Shown: positions 50,373 to 61,321, counted from the stretch's first letter. The stretch: 64,000 bases of DNA from Staphylococcus gallinarum (GCF_000875895.1 NZ_JXCF01000007.1:682001-746000); one strand, 5' to 3'. Notes: a model not told the origin generated them from the letters alone. Numbers and translations are program-made.

Positions 50373-50412
50373 AAAAAAAGAGACTTAACATCTGTTCAGC
50401 ACAAATGTTAAG
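50373..50412 (-). terminator. sdhCAB terminator
   Basis: CTTAACAT / ATGTTAAG flanked by further pairing, followed by TTTTTTTA on the minus strand. It separates sdhB from murI. Confidence 0.85.
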
Positions 50413-50435
50413 CCTTGTTTACCATAGTTTAAATA

Positions 50436-51248
50436 TTAGTTCACTTGATGATCTGAACCAAAGAATGACTTAAACATATGGAATGAAGTTTCTCTATTTA
50501 AAGCTGCAATTGATGTAGTCAACGGAATTCCTTTAGGGCAAGCGTTAACACAGTTTTGAGAATTACCACATTCTTGTAATCCTCCACCACCCATCAATGC
50601 ATCTAATCTTTCATCCTTAGTCATAGAACCTGTTGGATGTAAATTGAATAATCTAACTTGGGAAATTGCTTGCGCACCAACGAAATCATTTTTACTAGTA
50701 ACGTTAGGACAAACTTCTAAACATACACCACATGTCATACATTTTGATAATTCATATGCAGTTTGACGTTTTTTCTCAGGCATACGTGGACCTGGTCCAA
50801 GATCGTAAGTACCATCAATTGGTACCCATGCTTTCATTCGTTTTAAGTTGTCAAACATTCTTGTACGATCTACTTGTAAATCACGAATAACTGGGAAAGT
50901 GCTCATAGGTTCTAATTTAATTGGTTGTTCTAATTGGTCTACGATAGCTGAACAAGACTGTCTAGCTGTACCATTGATTACCATAGAACATGCACCACAA
51001 ACTTCTTCTAAACAGTTCATGTCCCAAACAACTGGTGTTGTTTTTTCACCTTTACTATTTACTGGATTACGTCTGATTTCCATCAAACATGCAATCACGT
51101 TTAAATTTTCTCTATATGGAATTTCAAATTCTTCTTCATATGGTTTAGAATCCGAGTTATCCTGACGTTTAATTATTAATTTAATCGTTTTTTGTTTGCT
51201 TTCATTATCTTTTACTGGAGCTTCATTTGCTTCTTTAATCTCTGCCAT
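50436..51248 (-). CDS. sdhB: Succinate dehydrogenase iron-sulfur subunit
   Basis: 270 residues. It passes electrons from FAD to menaquinone. The [2Fe-2S] cysteines are in CLEEVCGACSMVI with a later C in ARQSCSA. The [4Fe-4S] and [3Fe-4S] cysteines are in CMTCGVCLEVCPNV and CGNSQNCVNACPKG. It has a hydrophilic N-terminal extension rich in Lys and Glu. The gene lies 2 bases after sdhA. Confidence 0.97.
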   Translation of the reverse strand: MAEIKEANEAPVKDNESKQKTIKLIIKRQDNSDSKPYEEEFEIPYRENLNVIACLMEIRRNPVNSKGEKTTPVVWDMNCLEEVCGACSMVINGTARQSCSAIVDQLEQPIKLEPMSTFPVIRDLQVDRTRMFDNLKRMKAWVPIDGTYDLGPGPRMPEKKRQTAYELSKCMTCGVCLEVCPNVTSKNDFVGAQAISQVRLFNLHPTGSMTKDERLDALMGGGGLQECGNSQNCVNACPKGIPLTTSIAALNRETSFHMFKSFFGSDHQVN

Positions 51249-51250
51249 GA

Positions 51251-53014
51251 TTATTTACCCCCTGTAGACTTAGTAGAATAATCTCGTTTACGTGGTGGAA
51301 TTAAACTGATATCAACTGGTTCATAAGTGAACTTAGGTGCTTCTGATTTACCTTGATATGTCGCAAGTGTTGTTTTCAACCATTCTTCATCATTTCTATC
51401 TGGGAATTCTGGTTTGTAATGCGCACCACGAGATTCATTACGGTTATATGCACCAATCGTAATTACACGTGCTAGAACTAACATGTTCCATAATTGACGA
51501 GTAAAGAATACTGCTTGGTTACTCCAAGTTTGTGTATCTTCAATATCAATATTTTGATAGCGTTCCATCAATTCTACAATTTTCTTATCTGTTTCAAGTA
51601 ATTTTTTATTATCACGTACAACTGTTACGTTAGCTGTCATGATTTCCCCTAATTCTCTATGAATCTTATAGGCATTTTCAGTACCTTTCATAGTTAATAG
51701 TTGATCAAATTTTTCTTGTTCTACTTGAACTGCTTTTTCGTACATAGCATCATCTAAGTCAGTGTATGACTTTTCAATATTTGCAATGTAATCTAAAGCG
51801 TTAGGTCCTGCAACTGTACCACCATAAATAGCAGAAAGTAATGAATTGGCACCTAATCGGTTACCACCGTGTTGTGAATAATCACATTCACCAGCTGCAA
51901 ATAAACCTTTAATGTTAGTCATTTGATCATAATCTACGTATAGTCCACCCATTGAGTAGTGTACTGCTGGGAAAATCTTCATTGGTACTTTACGTGGATC
52001 GTCTCCAGTGAATTTTTCATAAATCTCAATAATACCACCGAGTTTAACATCTAATTCATGTGGATCCTTATGTGATAAGTCAAGGTAAACCATGTTTTCA
52101 CCATTGATACCTAATTTTTGATTCACACATACATCAAAAATTTCACGTGTAGCGATATCACGAGGAACAAGGTTACCATAATCAGGGTATTTCTCCTCTA
52201 AGAAATACCAAGGTTTACCGTCTTTGTATGTCCAAATACGTCCACCTTCACCACGAGCTGACTCACTCATTAATCGTAATTTGTCATCTCCAGGAATCGC
52301 TGTTGGATGAATTTGAATAAATTCACCATTCGCGTACATTGCTCCTTGTTGATATACAATTGATGCTGCAGAACCAGTATTAATCATTGAGTTTGTTGTT
52401 TTACCAAAGATAATACCTGGACCACCTGTTGCCATTATTACAGCATCCGAACCGAATGATTCGATTTCAGATGTAGTCATATTTTGAGCAACAATTCCTC
52501 TAGCCATATTATCGTCATCTTTGACTATTCCGAGGAATTCCCAACCTTCATATTTATTAACTAATCCATCTACTTCAAAGCTTCGAACTTGTTCATCCAA
52601 AGCATAAAGTAATTGTTGTCCTGTTGTCGCACCAGCATATGCAGTACGGTGATGTAATGTACCACCAAAACGTCTGAAGTCTAATAAACCTTCATTTGTT
52701 CTGTTAAACATTACGCCCATACGGTCTAATAAATGAATGATTTGTGGTGCTGCTTCTGTCATGGCTTTAACTGGTGGCTGGTTCGCCAAGAAGTCTCCAC
52801 CATAAACTGTATCATCAAAGTGAACAGCCGGTGAGTCACCTTCACCTTTAGTATTAACTGCGCCGTTAATACCACCTTGTGCACACACAGAGTGTGAACG
52901 TTTAACTGGAACTAATGAGAACAAGTCCACATGTGCACCTTTTTCTGCTGCTTTAATTGTTGACATGAGACCGGCCAGTCCACCACCGACAACAATAACT
53001 TTCTTCTCTGCCAT
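51251..53014 (-). CDS. sdhA: Succinate dehydrogenase flavoprotein subunit
   Basis: 587 residues, oxidises succinate with covalent FAD. The Rossmann loop GGGLAGLMSTIKAAEKG is at about 9-25. The FAD-linked His is in KRSHSVCAQGGINGA, and the active-site region HPTAIPGDDKL and the substrate Arg/His motifs near HYSMGGLYVDYD are intact. It is the central TCA and respiratory subunit. Confidence 0.97.
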   Translation of the reverse strand: MAEKKVIVVGGGLAGLMSTIKAAEKGAHVDLFSLVPVKRSHSVCAQGGINGAVNTKGEGDSPAVHFDDTVYGGDFLANQPPVKAMTEAAPQIIHLLDRMGVMFNRTNEGLLDFRRFGGTLHHRTAYAGATTGQQLLYALDEQVRSFEVDGLVNKYEGWEFLGIVKDDDNMARGIVAQNMTTSEIESFGSDAVIMATGGPGIIFGKTTNSMINTGSAASIVYQQGAMYANGEFIQIHPTAIPGDDKLRLMSESARGEGGRIWTYKDGKPWYFLEEKYPDYGNLVPRDIATREIFDVCVNQKLGINGENMVYLDLSHKDPHELDVKLGGIIEIYEKFTGDDPRKVPMKIFPAVHYSMGGLYVDYDQMTNIKGLFAAGECDYSQHGGNRLGANSLLSAIYGGTVAGPNALDYIANIEKSYTDLDDAMYEKAVQVEQEKFDQLLTMKGTENAYKIHRELGEIMTANVTVVRDNKKLLETDKKIVELMERYQNIDIEDTQTWSNQAVFFTRQLWNMLVLARVITIGAYNRNESRGAHYKPEFPDRNDEEWLKTTLATYQGKSEAPKFTYEPVDISLIPPRKRDYSTKSTGGK

Positions 53015-53054
53015 AAATTGTCACTCCCCTAAATATATAACTAAGACTTTTAAA

Positions 53055-53666
53055 TTATAAAAATGCGAGAATAGCGCTTAAACCAATATAAGACACTACG
53101 ATAAACACGATGAGTGATACCCATGTGAAAATTTGTTGTGATCTTTTAGATTGTAGTACACCCCATGTTACTAAGAATGACCATAGACCATTTGCGAAAT
53201 GGAATGTTACTGATAACATACAAATGATGTAGAAAATTAACCAAAATGGATTAGACACGATATCATGTACCATATCAAAGTTAACTTCATGACCTAATGC
53301 ACGTTGGATACGTGTTTGCCATAAGTGAATCGCAACAAATATGAATGTTAATATTCCAGTCAAACGTTGTAACAAGAACATCCAGTTTCTAAATCTTGAG
53401 TAATGTCCTACATTTTCCTTCGCTGTAAAAGCAATATGTACACCATAAACCGCGTGATAGAAAATCGGAATATAAATGACTACAAATTCCAATACAATTA
53501 AAAAAGGTAATGATTCCATAAAGCCTGCCGCTTTGTTAAATGCCTCCACGCCTTTAGTAGCTTGATGGTTTACTAACAAATGGACAAGTAAGAATCCACC
53601 TATTGGAATTACGCCTAACAGTGAGTGTAAGCGTCTTAAATAGAATTGATTTTTCGAATATGCCAA
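53055..53666 (-). CDS. sdhC: Succinate dehydrogenase cytochrome b558 membrane subunit
   Basis: 203 residues with five membrane segments and histidines for two haem groups (RRLHSLLG, LLVHLLVNH, IFYHAVYG, VAIHLW, FHFANGLW). It anchors SdhAB to the membrane. In-frame codons continue to 53714, but TTG at 53666, seven bases after a GGGGGG site, matches the family start AYSKNQFYLRRLHSLLG. The promoter region carries cre-like palindromes. Confidence 0.94.
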   Translation of the reverse strand: MAYSKNQFYLRRLHSLLGVIPIGGFLLVHLLVNHQATKGVEAFNKAAGFMESLPFLIVLEFVVIYIPIFYHAVYGVHIAFTAKENVGHYSRFRNWMFLLQRLTGILTFIFVAIHLWQTRIQRALGHEVNFDMVHDIVSNPFWLIFYIICMLSVTFHFANGLWSFLVTWGVLQSKRSQQIFTWVSLIVFIVVSYIGLSAILAFL

Positions 53667-53723
53667 AAGGAAGCCCCCCTGTGAAACAAATAAATTTATT
53701 TGGTATTCTTTCATACAGTGTAT

Positions 53724-53738
53724 AGTAAAGCGTTTACT
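53724..53738. promoter_or_regulatory. cre-like palindrome in the sdhC promoter
   Basis: AGTAAACGCTTTACT on the minus strand fits the catabolite-responsive element pattern. It overlaps a possible TTTACT-17-ACTATA promoter, so CcpA would block transcription. A second, weaker match TGTAAGCGTTTTAT lies at 53909-53896. Confidence 0.6.
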
Positions 53739-53895
53739 TAATTAGTAAAGTTGATGCTAGACAACGAATAAATTTAACGGTGACATGTAAATTAAACTTA
53801 TTCGTTGTACATCTAATTTAGCGTTGAAGCATATTCCTGATTTAAAATTACATAATTGCTAAAATATGATGCATAATTGATAATATTTCTCAATT

Positions 53896-53909
53896 ATAAA
53901 ACGCTTACA
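53896..53909 (-). promoter_or_regulatory. Second, weaker cre-like site upstream of sdhC
   Basis: TGTAAGCGTTTTAT, matching the TGWAANCGNTNWCA pattern except at the last two bases. Confidence 0.35.
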
Positions 53910-53971
53910 TATACTGTTAAAAAAAAGAATCCCTGTTATTAGATATTGTAACACTAAAATATAAGATTTTG

Positions 53972-53994
53972 GGCATGAGAATGATTCTCATGCC
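53972..53994. promoter_or_regulatory. Perfect 23-bp palindrome, Fur-box-like, between uvrC and sdhC
   Basis: GGCATGAGAAT and ATTCTCATGCC flank a single central base. The core TGAGAATGATTCTCA is close to the staphylococcal Fur 7-1-7 motif TGATAATNATTATCA, with one change in each arm. It could also serve as uvrC terminator stem, but no T tract follows. Confidence 0.5.
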
Positions 53995-54004
53995 ATAAAT
54001 TTTG

Positions 54005-55792
54005 TCACTTCTTGTCATCTAAAGCTTGATGAAGGTTTTGTGCAACATTAACTGGTAAACCTGCTGCCTGTAATTCTTCAACTGATGCTTCTTTCATTTT
54101 CTTGATTGAGCCGAATGTACGTAATAATTTTGTCTTGCGCTTTGAACCTATACCTTCAACTGTATCAAGTACAGATTGAAGACCTGTCTTTTGTCTTGTT
54201 TGCCTATGGAAAGTAATCGCAAAACGGTGTACTTCATCTTGAATACGATGTAACAGATAAAATGCCTGGCTATTTTTCTTCAGTGGTATGATGTTGGCTT
54301 GTTCACCGTATAATAATTCAGATGTTTGGTGTTTATCATTCTTTTGCAATCCTGCAACAGGAATATCTAGACCAAGTTCATTTTCAAGGACATCAATTAC
54401 ACCATTCATATGTCCTTTACCCCCATCAACAATAATTAAATCAGGTAAAGGTGTACCTTCATTCAACACGCGAGTATATCTACGGCGCACAACCTCTCTC
54501 ATTGACTTGTAATCATCAGGTCCCTCAACCGTTTTGATTTTATATTTTCGGTAACCTTTTTTATTAGGTTTACCATCTATAAATGACACCATTGCTGATA
54601 CTGGATCTACACCTTGAATATTGGAATTATCAAATGCTTCGATTCGAATTGGAGTCTGTATCCCCATTCTATCTCCCAATTCTTCTATAGCCTTAATTGT
54701 GCGTGACTCATCTTTTGATATTAATTCAAATTTATTTTCTAATGTAACTTCTGCATTATGCTTTGCTAGATCAACCATTTCTTTTTTCTTACCTTTTAAT
54801 GGTTGTATTATTTTAGTATCAACAACAGACTGAATAATATCCTTATCTAAATGATTAGGTATATGAACTTCTTTTGGCAATATATGTTGATTTAAATCAT
54901 AAAATTGACCAATAAAGGTATAAAACTCCTCTTCTGGTGTCTGTTGTACTGGAATCATAGTTGCATCACGTTTAATCATATTCCCTTGTCTAATGAAAAA
55001 CACTTGGATACACATCCAGCCCTTAGATACGCTATAACCAAATACATCTCTTATAGTATTATCGGATGAAGTTATTTTTTGCTTTTTAGTTAAATTATGA
55101 ATATGTTGAATTAAGTCTCTATATTCCTTAGCTTGTTCAAAATCTAACTTTTCACTAGCGTCTAGCATCTTTTGCTCTAAATTATTTAAAATGGTCTTAT
55201 CTTCTCCATTTAAGAAATCCGATATCTCTTTAGTCATTTCAGCATACTTTTCTAAATCAACAGGATAGACACAAGGCCCCATACATTGACCAATATGGTA
55301 ATATAAACACAATTTATCTGGCATTTTGTCACATTTTCTAAAAGGATAAATACGATCTAATAGCTTTTTAGTTTCTTGCGCTGAATATGCATTAGGATAA
55401 GGTCCGAAATATTTACCACTATTTTTCTTTACTGTTCTCGTAACGATTAAGCGAGGATGCTTTTCTTTTGTAATTTTTATAAATGGATAACTTTTATCGT
55501 CTTTAAGCAATATATTGTAACGTGGTTGATATTGCTTTATCAGATTTAACTCTAGCAATAAAGATTCTGTCTCACTAGAAGTTACGATAAACTCAAAATT
55601 ACGAATCTCACCTACAAGTCTAGTAGTTTTAGCATCATGTGCTCCTGTGAAATAAGATCTTAAACGGTTACGAAGCTTCTTAGCCTTACCAACATAGATC
55701 ACTTGATCATTACGATCTTTCATTAAATAACAACCTGGTTCCATAGGAACAACTGACAATTTTTGTTTAATTTCAGCCTGATAGGTTTCCAT
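54005..55792 (-). CDS. uvrC: UvrABC excinuclease subunit C
   Basis: 595 residues. It makes both incisions in nucleotide excision repair. The N-terminal GIY-YIG nuclease has [21 protein letters not shown] at about 20-40. A UVR motif for UvrB binding lies near 200. The RNase H-like nuclease has [11 protein letters not shown] and [13 protein letters not shown]-terminal helix-hairpin-helix motifs ([18 protein letters not shown]) end it. It is expressed with the trxA-mutS2 side but separated by a terminator. Confidence 0.97.
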   Translation of the reverse strand: METYQAEIKQKLSVVPMEPGCYLMKDRNDQVIYVGKAKKLRNRLRSYFTGAHDAKTTRLVGEIRNFEFIVTSSETESLLLELNLIKQYQPRYNILLKDDKSYPFIKITKEKHPRLIVTRTVKKNSGKYFGPYPNAYSAQETKKLLDRIYPFRKCDKMPDKLCLYYHIGQCMGPCVYPVDLEKYAEMTKEISDFLNGEDKTILNNLEQKMLDASEKLDFEQAKEYRDLIQHIHNLTKKQKITSSDNTIRDVFGYSVSKGWMCIQVFFIRQGNMIKRDATMIPVQQTPEEEFYTFIGQFYDLNQHILPKEVHIPNHLDKDIIQSVVDTKIIQPLKGKKKEMVDLAKHNAEVTLENKFELISKDESRTIKAIEELGDRMGIQTPIRIEAFDNSNIQGVDPVSAMVSFIDGKPNKKGYRKYKIKTVEGPDDYKSMREVVRRRYTRVLNEGTPLPDLIIVDGGKGHMNGVIDVLENELGLDIPVAGLQKNDKHQTSELLYGEQANIIPLKKNSQAFYLLHRIQDEVHRFAITFHRQTRQKTGLQSVLDTVEGIGSKRKTKLLRTFGSIKKMKEASVEELQAAGLPVNVAQNLHQALDDKK

Positions 55793-55902
55793 TATGTGTC
55801 CTCCTTTCTATTATAATATTTTAATGACTGCTGAAACTTGCTCTATATTATAAAATAACAAATAACTGTCTAGCAATATATTAAATTGCTTACAAATTGA
55901 AA

Positions 55903-55933
55903 ACTGGGACATTAAATAAATAATGTCCCAGTT
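55903..55933 (-). terminator. trxA terminator
   Basis: AACTGGGACATTA / TAATGTCCCAGTT, 5-base loop, then TTTTCAATTTG on the minus strand. Confidence 0.88.
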
Positions 55934-55947
55934 CTTCTTGGTTTGAC

Positions 55948-56262
55948 TTATAAGTGTTTATCTAAAACTTCTGCTAAGTTTTCTTTAGGTTGGAAACCAA
56001 CTACTTTATCTACTGGTTCACCATCTTTAAATACGATTAAAGTTGGGATACTCATAACTTCAAATTTAGCAGCTGTTGATGGGTTTTCATCAACATCTAA
56101 TTTTAAGATATTAGCTTTACCTTCATAGTCTCCTGCTAATTCTTCTAATACTGGTGCTATCATTTTACAAGGTCCACACCAAGTTGCCCAAAAATCTACT
56201 AAATTAACTCCTGATTGAATGTTTTCATCAAAGTTTGAATCTGTTACTTTTACGATTGCCAT
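55948..56262 (-). CDS. trxA: Thioredoxin
   Basis: 104 residues, the general disulfide reductant, recycled by TrxB. The active site is [22 protein letters not shown] holds the cis-Pro loop. A TTG three codons further upstream is in frame, but [11 protein letters not shown] at 56262 matches the S. aureus protein, with an AAGGAGG site 10 bases before. The sequence is almost the S. aureus one. Confidence 0.97.
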   Translation of the reverse strand: MAIVKVTDSNFDENIQSGVNLVDFWATWCGPCKMIAPVLEELAGDYEGKANILKLDVDENPSTAAKFEVMSIPTLIVFKDGEPVDKVVGFQPKENLAEVLDKHL

Positions 56263-56343
56263 AAATGCCAATCCTCCTTAAATTTCAAATGATGAGCAAA
56301 TTATAACAGACTTTATATTATTCTGCATAGCTCTTGCTCACGT

Positions 56344-58692
56344 TTATTTTAATTCTGCTACGGTTACACCAAAGCCACCTTCACTCGGCATACCATTTCT
56401 ATATGATGCCACACTTTTATGCTGTTTTAAATGGTTTTGAACACCTTTTTGTAAGGCACCTGTACCTTTTCCGTGTATAATGTAAACTTGTTCGTAATTG
56501 CTCAACACAGCTTGATCAAGATATTGATCAACAGCTACCATCGCCTCATCATAACGATAGCCTCTCAAATCAAGTTCCATTTTCACATCTTGACGATTTT
56601 GTCGTCGAACCATTTTTGTAGGTTGCTCTTTTGTTTTTTTCGTTTTTTCTAAATCTTCAATTGGTAATTTCATTTTAATAATGCCCATTTGAACTACAGC
56701 TTCATTTTCGTCAATCAACTCTAATACTTCACCTTTTTGTCCATATGTTAATACTTTCACTTCATCGCCGGCTTTAATTTCATCCCACTTTTGTTTTTGA
56801 ACATTTTGTTTTAGTGAAGTTGATTCATATTGATCGTCTAGTTGTTTCTTTTTATCTATAAGTTCATGCTCTTTTACATCGGCACCCTTTTTATCTCTTA
56901 ATTCTCGCAATTCTTTAAGTATTTCATCCGCTTCTTTAGTTGCTGATTTCACACGTTGATTTGCTTTTTCTTTAGCTTGTTCTAACATTTGCTTTTCTTG
57001 ATTTTGATAATTCTCATATTGCTTTGTTAATGATTGATGTGTTTCTTGTGCTTCTCTTAACAGTTGCTCTAATTCAATACGTTGTTCATCAACACGTTTA
57101 GAGTTATATTCGAGTGAAGCAATCATTTCATTTATTTCTTGTTCGTCTTGTCCAATCATTGATTTAGCTTTTTGTATAATTTCAATATTTAAACCTAATT
57201 TTTTAGAAATATCAAAGGCATTTGAACGACCAGGTACACCCATAAGTAATTTATATGTTGGGCTTAACGTATTTACATCAAATTCAACACTGGCGTTCAT
57301 TACACCTTGTCGATTATAACTATAAGCCTTTAATTCTGGGTAATGTGTCGTAGCCATAACTAGTGAACCAATTTCATGAACATGGTCTAATATACTCATA
57401 GCTAAAGCTGCACCTTCACTTGGGTCAGTGCCTGCACCTAACTCATCAAATAATATCAAACTATTTTTCGTGGCACTTTTTAATATTTCTACAATATTTT
57501 TCATATGAGATGAGAACGTGGATAATGACTGCTCTATAGATTGTTCATCACCGATATCACAGTAAACATTTTCAAAGACACTTAATTTACTACCATCCAA
57601 TGTAGGAATTAACAGACCAGATTGAGCCATCATTATAATAAGCCCCAATGTTTTTAATGTAACCGTCTTACCCCCTGTATTAGGACCTGTAATAATAACA
57701 GTTTCTATATCGCTAGCAAATTCAATCGTATTGGCAACCACTGTATCTTTGTCTAGTAATGGATGGAATGCTTTAGGTAAATATACAGTACGCTCTGCTG
57801 TAAATTCTGGTTTCGTACCCTTGATTGTTGTTGCATAGCGTGCTTTTGCCGTTAAAAAGTCAATTTGACCTATGATGGACTCTGAAACTAAACAAGCATC
57901 AGATTCTTCTGCTACTAAACGTGTTAATTCCGTTAATATTCTTTCACATTCAACTTTTTCATCATTACGCAAACGACTAATTTGGTTATTCATTTCCACT
58001 ATTGATGATGGTTCTATATATAATGTCTGACCTGAAGCTGATTGATCATGCACAATTCCACTAAAATCTTGGCGATATTCAGCTTTAACCGGGATAACAT
58101 TGCGTTCATTTCTGACAGTAACAATTGCATCCGACAATTTTTTTTGGTTGGACTGACTTTTAACTACTTTGTCTAAATTTTGTTTGATACGTTGTGTCGT
58201 ACTAGAAATTTTGCTACGAATGCCTTGTAGCTCATAACTAGCATTATCGAACAAGTCATACGCATCACATTTTTGATGAATTTCTTGAAATAAATCATTT
58301 AGTACAGGTAATTGTTCCATTCTATCGTTCAGAATTGGATATTTGATTTCTTCATCTTCTTCTAGAATCCCATTATAGAATGTTTTATATTGATTTTGAA
58401 TTTGAATCAAACGTTTAATCGCATTTAATTCTCTAACATTCAAGACACCACCAATATTGGCTCTATGAAGTAATTGAGTCACTTGTGATAAACCACTTAA
58501 ACTAGGCATACGATGTTTATTGTATATTTGTGCGATTTCATCTGTTTCATTCATTTGAAATTCAACAGTTTTAAAATCCGTTGCTGGACTCATTTCTGCT
58601 ACTTTAGCTTTACCTATATCACTCATTGTTTCTTTTTCGACGAGTGCTTTAATTTTATCGAATTCTAAGACATTTAATGACTTCTGTCTCAT
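56344..58692 (-). CDS. mutS2: MutS2, endonuclease/ATPase
   Basis: 782 residues. The MutS core and ABC ATPase has Walker A in [17 protein letters not shown] and Walker [18 protein letters not shown] coiled coil (about 520-640), a KOW-like part and a C-terminal Smr nuclease domain ([22 protein letters not shown]) follow. It acts on branched DNA and, in B. subtilis, on collided ribosomes as RqcU/MutS2, which would link it to RqcH and YlmH in this window. It has no mismatch-binding domain I. Confidence 0.96.
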   Translation of the reverse strand: MRQKSLNVLEFDKIKALVEKETMSDIGKAKVAEMSPATDFKTVEFQMNETDEIAQIYNKHRMPSLSGLSQVTQLLHRANIGGVLNVRELNAIKRLIQIQNQYKTFYNGILEEDEEIKYPILNDRMEQLPVLNDLFQEIHQKCDAYDLFDNASYELQGIRSKISSTTQRIKQNLDKVVKSQSNQKKLSDAIVTVRNERNVIPVKAEYRQDFSGIVHDQSASGQTLYIEPSSIVEMNNQISRLRNDEKVECERILTELTRLVAEESDACLVSESIIGQIDFLTAKARYATTIKGTKPEFTAERTVYLPKAFHPLLDKDTVVANTIEFASDIETVIITGPNTGGKTVTLKTLGLIIMMAQSGLLIPTLDGSKLSVFENVYCDIGDEQSIEQSLSTFSSHMKNIVEILKSATKNSLILFDELGAGTDPSEGAALAMSILDHVHEIGSLVMATTHYPELKAYSYNRQGVMNASVEFDVNTLSPTYKLLMGVPGRSNAFDISKKLGLNIEIIQKAKSMIGQDEQEINEMIASLEYNSKRVDEQRIELEQLLREAQETHQSLTKQYENYQNQEKQMLEQAKEKANQRVKSATKEADEILKELRELRDKKGADVKEHELIDKKKQLDDQYESTSLKQNVQKQKWDEIKAGDEVKVLTYGQKGEVLELIDENEAVVQMGIIKMKLPIEDLEKTKKTKEQPTKMVRRQNRQDVKMELDLRGYRYDEAMVAVDQYLDQAVLSNYEQVYIIHGKGTGALQKGVQNHLKQHKSVASYRNGMPSEGGFGVTVAELK

Positions 58693-58701
58693 ACAATCCC
58701 T

Positions 58702-60414
58702 CTATTTCTTCATTTTAATATTGTTTTCAATCATTGATTTAAACGCATCTCTAGACATAGTATTTATTACTCTATCTTTAGCTACAAACCCTTTTTGTGC
58801 AGTTGCAACGCCATATTGCATAAACTCCAAATGATCAATATGATGTGCATCTGTATTTATAGTCAATTTAACATTAGGATGTTTTTTCAATGTTTCAGCA
58901 TTTAAATCCAAACGCTTAGGATTGGCGTTAATTTCTAATATAGTATTTGTTTTTTCCGCTAATTCACATAGTTGTCCAATATCAGGTTCGTATCCAGGTC
59001 TTCTACCAATAATACGACCAGTTGGATGTGCAATATGTCTTACATAAGGGTTATTACACGCGTTTTCTAAACGACGCATAATCTCTTCTTGTGGTTGATT
59101 AAAACTTTGATGAATTGCCGCAATAACATAATCTAATTGCGCTAGAATTTCATCTTCATAATCAAGACTCCCGTCTGGTAGGATGTCCATTTCAATGCCT
59201 GAATATATATCTATTTCTTTATATTTTTCATTCAACTTTTTAATTTCTTCATTTTGACGTAACAAACGTTCAACAGATAAACCATTTGCTACTTTTAAAC
59301 TTTGGGAGTGATCTGTAATCACCATGAATTCATAGCCTTTAGCAATATTAGCTTTCACCATATCTTCAATACTAAATGCGCCATCACTATAGGTAGTATG
59401 CATATGCAAATCACCTTTAATATCACCGAGCTGTATAATATCTGTTAAGTCTTTGTCAAATTCACTACCATCTTCACGAATTGCAGGTGAAATCCAATCT
59501 ACATTGAAATGTTGATAAATTTCCGCTTCACTTTGATATTGTAATAAATCACCGTTTTCAGTCTCAATACCATATTCGCTAACTTTTTCGCCTTTTTCTT
59601 TAGCTAATTGTCTAATGCGAATATTATGATCTTTAGAACCAGTGAAATGTTGTAACGTGTGATAAAAGGCTGCAGGCTCAATTAACCTGAAATCCACACC
59701 TATAGTTTCATCATCATATTCAAGCTCTAATGATACTTTTGTAGCACCCACTGCAACTTCCTTTACTTTATTGGGAATTTGTAACAACGCTTCTTGCACC
59801 TTTAAAGGTGACTGTGTACTGATAATAAAATCTAAATCTTTACTCATTTCTTTAAAACGTCTAAAGCTACCTGCCACCTCAAATTTTTCAATTTCAGTAA
59901 TTGTAGCTAAATATGCTTTAATTTCTGTGTTAAGCCCTCTCATTTGATCAATTGGATACTTTTCTTTTTTAGCACCTAGCGCTTTAACTGCTTCTAAAAT
60001 ATTTTGCTCAGTTTTTTTAGCGAAACCACTTAATGCACTGACTTCGCCATTTTCACATGCACGTTGTAATGACTCCTTATTATCAATATTCAACTCTTTA
60101 TATAATTTGGCAATTTTTTTACTGCCTAAACCTTGAATTTTCATTAATGGGATAAGCCCTTCCGGCACTTCTTTCTTTAATGCATCTAAAGTAGAAGTTG
60201 TACCGTGTTGTCTATATTCATTAATGACTTCACCAACGCCTTTACCAATCCCTTTTAATTCAGTTACATCTTCAATCTCCTCTAATGGACGTTCATCTAT
60301 TTCTAAACTTTGTGCCGCTTTTCTATAAGCAGAAACTTTAAATGTATTTTCTCCTTTTAATTCCATATAAACTGCTATTTTCTCTAATAATTGAATAATA
60401 TCTTTTTTCGTCAT
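58702..60414 (-). CDS. polX: PolX, family X DNA polymerase with PHP domain
   Basis: 570 residues. N-terminal HhH motifs (VTELKGIGKGVGEVI and KIQGLGSKKIAKLY) precede a nucleotidyltransferase palm with aspartates in MSKDLDFIIST. The C-terminal PHP nuclease has GDLHMHTTYSDG, ITDHSQSL, AHPTGR and NTDAHH. It fills gaps in base excision repair. In-frame codons run to 60441, but MTKKDIIQLLEKIAVYM at 60414 is the family start, with GGGGTG upstream. It lies 9 bases before mutS2. Confidence 0.95.
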   Translation of the reverse strand: MTKKDIIQLLEKIAVYMELKGENTFKVSAYRKAAQSLEIDERPLEEIEDVTELKGIGKGVGEVINEYRQHGTTSTLDALKKEVPEGLIPLMKIQGLGSKKIAKLYKELNIDNKESLQRACENGEVSALSGFAKKTEQNILEAVKALGAKKEKYPIDQMRGLNTEIKAYLATITEIEKFEVAGSFRRFKEMSKDLDFIISTQSPLKVQEALLQIPNKVKEVAVGATKVSLELEYDDETIGVDFRLIEPAAFYHTLQHFTGSKDHNIRIRQLAKEKGEKVSEYGIETENGDLLQYQSEAEIYQHFNVDWISPAIREDGSEFDKDLTDIIQLGDIKGDLHMHTTYSDGAFSIEDMVKANIAKGYEFMVITDHSQSLKVANGLSVERLLRQNEEIKKLNEKYKEIDIYSGIEMDILPDGSLDYEDEILAQLDYVIAAIHQSFNQPQEEIMRRLENACNNPYVRHIAHPTGRIIGRRPGYEPDIGQLCELAEKTNTILEINANPKRLDLNAETLKKHPNVKLTINTDAHHIDHLEFMQYGVATAQKGFVAKDRVINTMSRDAFKSMIENNIKMKK

Positions 60415-60428
60415 TACCTTCACCCCAT

Positions 60429-60490
60429 AAAAAAAGGTCAAGACAAGTTACCGTTGCTCTATCAACAGTAAATCGGTTGTGCCCTGACCT
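60429..60490 (-). terminator. Hairpin with T7 tract just upstream of polX
   Basis: AGGTCA / TGACCT arms, with partial inner pairing, lie 15 bases before the polX start and are followed by seven T on the minus strand. It would stop transcripts from cvpA or act as an attenuator of polX. Confidence 0.65.
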
Positions 60491-60533
60491 CCTATATTTT
60501 ATTAATATATTATATGTTTAATTGTTGGAAAAT

Positions 60534-61055
60534 TTATATATTGACCACAAAAGTAGATATAAATGGTATATGTGAGATTAATATTTCAGCAATAAAAGAT
60601 TGCGATAACTGTGTTTGGATGATTGATAAAGGATACAATGCCATAGCATAAATTAAAGTAGTGCATATAATTATTGACGAAACAATACTTAAGAGTACAC
60701 CAATCAACCGACTCAACATAAACATTTTTTTATATTTGATTATATTATCAAAGCAAACAATTATAGCATAACAAAGAACCTTCGTAATTGTAGCTACAAT
60801 TAGAAATGCAACTAAATGGTCAAAACGTAACTGTAGATTATCAAATTGAAAAGCAAAATGCATATCATAAGCTCGAGTTTTTGGGAATGGTATAAAGAGC
60901 TCTAAATACTGTGACAACTTAATAAAGCACTTTTGTGCAATGTACAATGATAAAAAAGTCGCTCCTAAATGCATAATACTTAACCATACGCCTCTTCTAA
61001 ACCCAATCATGCCTATGTATAAAAAAATTACTATGATTAATAAATCAATTAACAT
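60534..61055 (-). CDS. cvpA: CvpA-family membrane protein
   Basis: 173 residues with four hydrophobic segments, starting MLIDLLIIVIFLYIGMIGFRRG. The FRRG-type motif is typical of the CvpA (colicin V production) family. It is located between zapA and polX, as in Bacillus (yshB). Its function in Gram-positives is not defined. Confidence 0.88.
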   Translation of the reverse strand: MLIDLLIIVIFLYIGMIGFRRGVWLSIMHLGATFLSLYIAQKCFIKLSQYLELFIPFPKTRAYDMHFAFQFDNLQLRFDHLVAFLIVATITKVLCYAIIVCFDNIIKYKKMFMLSRLIGVLLSIVSSIIICTTLIYAMALYPLSIIQTQLSQSFIAEILISHIPFISTFVVNI

Positions 61056-61321
61056 TAATCTTCACTATTTTTTAATTGCTTTATCTCTTGTTGCAAACGG
61101 TAATTTTCTTCTTCTAATTGAACTTTTTCATGCATAATATTAACAGCTGTTAATATCGCTTTTCTTGTAGTATCTAATCCTGTACTTTTTCTTCCTAGAG
61201 ACTTAAGCTGTTCATCCACTAGATGTGCAACATATCGAATGTGCTCTGGATTATCTTCACCTACAATTGTATAATGTTGATCATTTATCGTTACGTTTAT
61301 CCTATTTTTAAATTCGCCCAT
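61055..61321 (-). CDS. zapA: ZapA, FtsZ-associated protein
   Basis: 88 residues. The N-terminal head (NRINVTINDQHYTIVGEDNPEHIRYVAHLVDEQL) is followed by a C-terminal coiled coil. It bundles FtsZ filaments. It overlaps cvpA by one base. Position and fold match Bacillus zapA (yshA). Confidence 0.93.
   Translation of the reverse strand: MGEFKNRINVTINDQHYTIVGEDNPEHIRYVAHLVDEQLKSLGRKSTGLDTTRKAILTAVNIMHEKVQLEEENYRLQQEIKQLKNSED

Noticed and set aside
53972..53994. Palindrome considered purely as the uvrC terminator
   Set aside because: The centre is one base and no T tract follows on either strand, so I listed it as a probable binding site.
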